This document shows positions 5,067 to 7,387 of a stretch of DNA of 7,387 bases, in pieces. How positions within the stretch are numbered: position 1 is the stretch's first letter; every line of letters begins with the position of its first letter. Location of the stretch: NCBI GenBank assembly GCA_900544475.1, contig UQVU01000089.1:1-7387 (forward strand). Reading direction: 5' to 3'. Origin of the DNA: an uncultured Butyricicoccus sp. (GTDB lineage Bacteria > Bacillota > Clostridia > Oscillospirales > Butyricicoccaceae). The notes beneath the pieces are model-generated. The model had not been told where the DNA came from and did no database searches. It saw only the letters and a program-made list of their open reading frames with translations. Both the position numbers and the translations under genes were made by a program.

Positions 5067-5406
5067 CGGAGTCGCCCCCTTTGCCGGTGCGGTGTTCAAG
5101 CTCGGAAAGCGCGGCGCGTGCCATGCCGGCCATGCCGACGAGGCGGAGAGCGCGGTCGAACTGGAGCGCGACGTCCTGCGCGATGAACGGACGCAGCGCA
5201 GTCATGAGCGCACGCTTGTCGGGGTTGACGGCGGCGCGTCCGCCCTGCATGATGCCGGAGAGGACGGGAAGCAGCCGCGTTTCCGCGTCGTCTGGCGGGG
5301 GAGAGGGGGCGTCGGACGGCGTCCCGAGCAGGGAGGAAACCGAGTCCATGGCGCGGCGGAGCGCGTCCGGGTCGTTCAGCAGGCCGGAAAGTGCATCGTT
5401 ATCCAC
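5059..5406 (-). CDS. Conserved hypothetical protein (gene B of trio)
   Basis: The GTG start at 5406 follows GGGAGGAG (5420-5413) by 6 nt and overlaps gene A's TAA by 8 nt, so translation is probably coupled. The same frame is open further upstream but becomes Pro/Arg/Cys-rich shadow sequence and lacks a ribosome site. The 115-residue product has an acidic helix (LLNDPDALRRAMDSVSSLLG, 9-28), a Pro/Asp linker (29-41) and a helix LLPVLSGIMQGG (45-56). The best-conserved-looking part is NPDKRALMTALRPFIAQD (61-78), leading into a helix with FDRALRLVGMA (83-93). I recall similar clostridial hypothetical proteins with 'D+...LL.ALKP.L...+...+D.AI+' near the C-terminus, none characterised. No signal peptide, membrane segment or catalytic motif is seen. 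It is likely a cytosolic helical partner of the flanking genes. Confidence 0.7.
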   Translation of the reverse strand: MDNDALSGLLNDPDALRRAMDSVSSLLGTPSDAPSPPPDDAETRLLPVLSGIMQGGRAAVNPDKRALMTALRPFIAQDVALQFDRALRLVGMAGMARAALSELEHRTGKGGDSAV

Positions 5407-5680
5407 GGCGTTCTCCTCCCATGCTGCGGCGCAGCGAGTCGGCGAGGCGGGCGCCCTCGGGCGTGGCGGCAAGGCTCCGCGCAAGGGCACGGGCGGCGGT
5501 GAGGTCGCCGGCGGCTGCGTTTTCGGCGGCGCGGCGCAGCATCGCTTCGTGGGAGGCGGAGAGTGCGCTGACCGCGCGGCGGCCCTCGGCGCTCGAAAGC
5601 GCCTGCTCAAGAGCGGAAAGCGCCTGACTGCCGCCGGCTTTCGCGGCAAGGACCCGCAGAATGTCATTCGGGTCGGACAT
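5399..5680 (-). CDS. Conserved hypothetical Ala-rich helical protein (gene A of trio)
   Basis: This is the first gene of the minus-strand trio. The ATG at 5680 has AAGGAG (5694-5689) 8 nt upstream, so it is preferred over the in-frame ATG six codons earlier. The 93-residue product starts MSDPNDILRVLAAKAGG and is almost entirely predicted helix, very Ala-rich and with no Cys or Trp. Two similar units can be seen: SAEGRRAVSAL (30-40) and TPEGARLADSL (73-83), each a short 'EG..L...L' helix-turn element separated by about 43 residues, with AAGDLTAARAL (56-66) between them. Clostridial hypothetical proteins with the same 'S.EG..L...L' repeats exist to my knowledge, without known function. No membrane segment is seen. 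Upstream lies a 200-base divergent region; I find no convincing sigma-A promoter on the minus strand, so another sigma factor is possible. Confidence 0.7.
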   Translation of the reverse strand: MSDPNDILRVLAAKAGGSQALSALEQALSSAEGRRAVSALSASHEAMLRRAAENAAAGDLTAARALARSLAATPEGARLADSLRRSMGGERRG

Positions 5681-5753
5681 AAAAATCGCTCCTTCCATAT
5701 GGTGTCAGTACAGTCTATGCCGGAGGAGAAAAATTGTGTCCTCGGAAAGCGAA

Positions 5754-5791
5754 AGGGCGTCTGCCCTCGGGAGGGCACGATTTTAATTTTT
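5754..5791 (+). other. Alternative hairpins followed by a T-rich tract in the divergent gap
   Basis: AGGGC (5754-5758) can pair with GCCCT (5763-5767). Alternatively TGCCCT (5762-5767) pairs with AGGGCA (5772-5777). The second form is followed by TTTTAATTTTT (5781-5791), like a weak terminator. The two folds exclude each other. No plus-strand gene precedes it, so its role is unclear; it may insulate the downstream promoter from upstream transcription. Confidence 0.35.
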
Positions 5792-5813
5792 CATAGGAAT
5801 TTTGCATTTCCGC

Positions 5814-5842
5814 TTTACATTTTTTCACCTGCGGTGTAAAAT
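5814..5842 (+). promoter_or_regulatory. Sigma-A promoter of the phosphoesterase-coaX operon
   Basis: TTTACA (5814-5819), a 17-nt spacer and TAAAAT (5837-5842) give a good sigma-A promoter, with +1 expected near 5849. The spacer holds CACC-TGC-GGTG (5826-5836), and TTTACA itself is inverted as TGTAAA (5835-5840), so the promoter is also a dyad that a repressor could bind. Confidence 0.75.
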
Positions 5843-5880
5843 AACGCTATATGTGCCGCAGGGCGAAGGGAGAAAAGTAC

Positions 5881-6390
5881 GTGAAGGTTCTGGTTTTTTC
5901 GGACTCGCATGGGTATAACATGTCGATGGCTTACGCCATCGAGCGCGAAAAGCCGGACGCCGTCATCCATCTCGGCGACCACACGGACGACGCCGACGAC
6001 ATCCGCCGCGCGTTTCCTGCGCTTACTATTTATAATGTACGCGGCAACAATGATTTCGACCCGGATGTTCCGCTTTCTGCGGTCGTGACCGTCGGCGGGG
6101 TGCGCATGTACCTGACCCACGGCCACCGCGAGCGCGTTTCCATGCTGCACAGCGGCCTTGTGCCCGCAAGGGCGAGGGAAGAGGGCTGCTCGTTTGCGTT
6201 CTTCGGCCACACCCACCGCATGATGGCGGAGCGTGAGCAGGGCGTTTTCGTGTGCAATCCGGGCAGCATCAGCCTGCCGCGCGGCGGTCCGGCGAGCTAC
6301 GCCCGTCTGGAAATCGAAAACGGGACGGTCCGCACGCTGTCGCTCGTCGATGAGGACGGCGCACTGCTGCGAAAAGAGAGTTTTTGTTAA
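5881..6390 (+). CDS. YfcE/MJ0936-type metallophosphoesterase
   Basis: The 169-residue calcineurin-like phosphoesterase has all core metal-binding motifs: D8-S-H10 (FSDSHG), G32-D33 (HLGDH), G55-N-N57-D (VRGNND), H80 (THGH) and G109-H-T-H112. Proteins of this small one-domain family (YfcE, MJ0936, B. subtilis YsnB) hydrolyse model phosphodiesters with divalent metal; the physiological substrate is not settled. The late CNPGSISLPRGG (about 125-136) is another family signature. GTG at 5881 is chosen because GGGAG at 5868-5872 lies 8 nt upstream and MKVLVFSDSHG is the usual start. The in-frame ATG at 5851 falls practically at the predicted transcription start and has no ribosome site. coaX follows after 19 nt with no terminator, so the two form an operon. 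Confidence 0.9.
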   Translation: MKVLVFSDSHGYNMSMAYAIEREKPDAVIHLGDHTDDADDIRRAFPALTIYNVRGNNDFDPDVPLSAVVTVGGVRMYLTHGHRERVSMLHSGLVPARAREEGCSFAFFGHTHRMMAEREQGVFVCNPGSISLPRGGPASYARLEIENGTVRTLSLVDEDGALLRKESFC

Positions 6391-6409
6391 GAATTAAGGG
6401 GAAAAAACT

Positions 6410-7237
6410 ATGCTTCTGGCGATAGACGTAGGCAACACCAACATGGTGTTCGGCATTTACGACGGAGAAAAGCTCTGCGGCTCGTTCCGCATCTCCACCA
6501 ACGCGGAGCGCACATCGGATGAACTCGGTATGCAGATCGCGCAGTATTACCACTTTCACGGCCTCGACCGCCATCAGACGGACGCGGTCATCATCGCGAG
6601 CGTTGTTCCGCCGGTGATGTACACGCTCGTCAACGCGATCCGAAAATATCTGCACGTGCAGCCGCTCATTGCCGGCCGCGATGTGGACATCGGCGTGCGC
6701 AACTGCTACGCGAACCCGCGCGAGGTCGGCGTGGACCGCCTCATCAACGCGGTCTCCGCGATGGAGCGCTACGGCAAGCCGCTCATCATCGTGGACATCG
6801 GCACGGCGACCACCTTTGACGCCATCGACGCCGAGGGCGCGTATCAGGGCGGCGCGATTTTCCCCGGCCTCAAGGTCGCGATGGAAGCGCTGTTCCTCAA
6901 GGCGTCCAAGCTGCCGCGCGTGGACATCGAAATGCCCGAGCACGCCATCGGCAAGACGACCGTCCGCTCGATGCAGTCGGGCGCGGTGCGCGGCTATGTC
7001 GGCGCCCTCACCGGCATCATCACCGACATCCAGAAGGAGCTTGGCGGCAACGCCCGCGTCGTTGCGACCGGCGGCATGGGCCGCATGATGGCGGAATACT
7101 GCCCGCTCATCAACGAGGTGGACCCGAGCCTGACGCTTGAGGGCCTTCGCCTCATTTATCAGCACAATAAGGACGCTTTCCGCGGCAAGAAGCTCGCCGA
7201 CAACATCGGCAACATCGAAGTGACCGAGGAAGGCTGA
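6410..7237 (+). CDS. coaX: Type III pantothenate kinase
   Basis: CoaX phosphorylates pantothenate with ATP, the first step of coenzyme A synthesis. It needs a monovalent cation and is not inhibited by CoA, unlike type I CoaA. The acetate/sugar kinase fold signatures are clear: AIDVGNTN at 4-11 (phosphate 1 loop), IASVVP at 62-67, GVDRLIN at 107-113 with D109 as the likely catalytic base, VDIGTATTFD at 128-137 (phosphate 2 and cation site), and GGAIFPGL at 147-154. The later ATGGMGRMM matches the adenosine-binding end. At 275 residues it is slightly longer than the usual 255-260, with a short charged C-terminal extension. The ATG at 6410 has AAGGGG at 6396-6401, 8 nt upstream. It is the second gene of the operon started at 5849 and ends at a terminator. 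The gene appears intact. Confidence 0.96.
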   Translation: MLLAIDVGNTNMVFGIYDGEKLCGSFRISTNAERTSDELGMQIAQYYHFHGLDRHQTDAVIIASVVPPVMYTLVNAIRKYLHVQPLIAGRDVDIGVRNCYANPREVGVDRLINAVSAMERYGKPLIIVDIGTATTFDAIDAEGAYQGGAIFPGLKVAMEALFLKASKLPRVDIEMPEHAIGKTTVRSMQSGAVRGYVGALTGIITDIQKELGGNARVVATGGMGRMMAEYCPLINEVDPSLTLEGLRLIYQHNKDAFRGKKLADNIGNIEVTEEG

Positions 7238-7259
7238 AAAACGGCGTTTCGCCGCACGG

Positions 7260-7284
7260 AAACCGGGAGCTGCTCTCGGTTTTT
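7260..7284 (+). terminator. coaX Rho-independent terminator
   Basis: AAACCGGGAG (7260-7269) pairs with CTCTCGGTTT (7273-7282), 10 bp with one G-U and a 3-base loop, followed by T to 7284. A small perfect hairpin, CGGCG-TTT-CGCCG (7242-7254), sits between it and the stop codon. Confidence 0.75.
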
Positions 7285-7305
7285 GTGTTATGAATGAACT
7301 TGAGT

Positions 7306-7384
7306 CTGTCGATAAAGCTAATTTTTCGAGAACACAGTGTTTCGCGCAGAAGCGCGCATGAAATAGATTTTGCGAAGCAAAATC
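7306..7384. repeat. Hairpin block at the window end (possible dispersed repeat, copy B)
   Basis: It opens with CTGTCGATAAAGCTAATTTT, which can fold on the following TCGA, then AACACAGTGTT (7331-7341), CGCGC-AGAA-GCGCG (7343-7356) and GATTTTGC-GAA-GCAAAATC (7366-7384). The opening and the order of small hairpins resemble 712-801. No gene is seen, and the element may continue past the window. Confidence 0.45.
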
Positions 7385-7387
7385 ATA

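Noticed and set aside
5407..5778. N-terminal extension of gene B to an ATG at 5778
   Set aside because: Pro/Arg/Cys-rich sequence out of phase with gene A; GTG at 5406 with GGGAGGAG is clearly better.
5851..5880. ATG start for the phosphoesterase at 5851
   Set aside because: It coincides with the expected transcription start and lacks a ribosome site; GTG at 5881 has one at ideal spacing and restores the family N-terminus.

Overview
The window reads as chromosomal DNA of a spore-former-type Clostridia bacterium with GC-rich genes and AT-rich gaps, probably in the Oscillospirales (Butyricicoccus/Agathobaculum/Oscillospiraceae-like). This is inferred from gene content, codon use and gene order (divIC followed by a yabR-like S1 gene), and I cannot name a species. 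No phage, IS, CRISPR, tRNA or rRNA genes are visible.

Layout. 1-176 is the end of a DivIC/FtsB septum protein, followed by a yabR-like S1 RNA-binding gene (240-710). 711-1106 is a 396-base gap without a protein gene, packed with hairpins and terminators. On the minus strand it holds what looks like a complete small RNA unit of about 81 nt, with a consensus extended -10 promoter, a 5' hairpin starting at the predicted +1, and a Rho-independent terminator. 1107-3118 is a two-gene overlapping operon: an amidohydrolase and the alpha subunit of a class I fumarate hydratase, with no beta subunit in the window. 3119-3301 holds the promoter and structured leader of hpf (3302-3829), with a nested dyad over the -10. 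After a strong terminator comes rsmA/ksgA (3948-4814), which ends at another terminator.

5680-4860 on the minus strand is a tight operon of three small uncharacterised proteins, each overlapping the next by 8 nt. The third appears to start at CTG. Diverging from it, under a good sigma-A promoter, are a YfcE-type metallophosphoesterase (5881-6390) and coaX, type III pantothenate kinase (6410-7237). The window ends with the coaX terminator and a palindromic segment resembling the one just after the S1 gene.

Most genes are housekeeping: division, ribosome hibernation, 16S rRNA methylation and CoA synthesis. The candidates for something undescribed are the minus-strand small RNA, the three-gene minus-strand operon, the orphan fumarase alpha subunit and the hpf control region.
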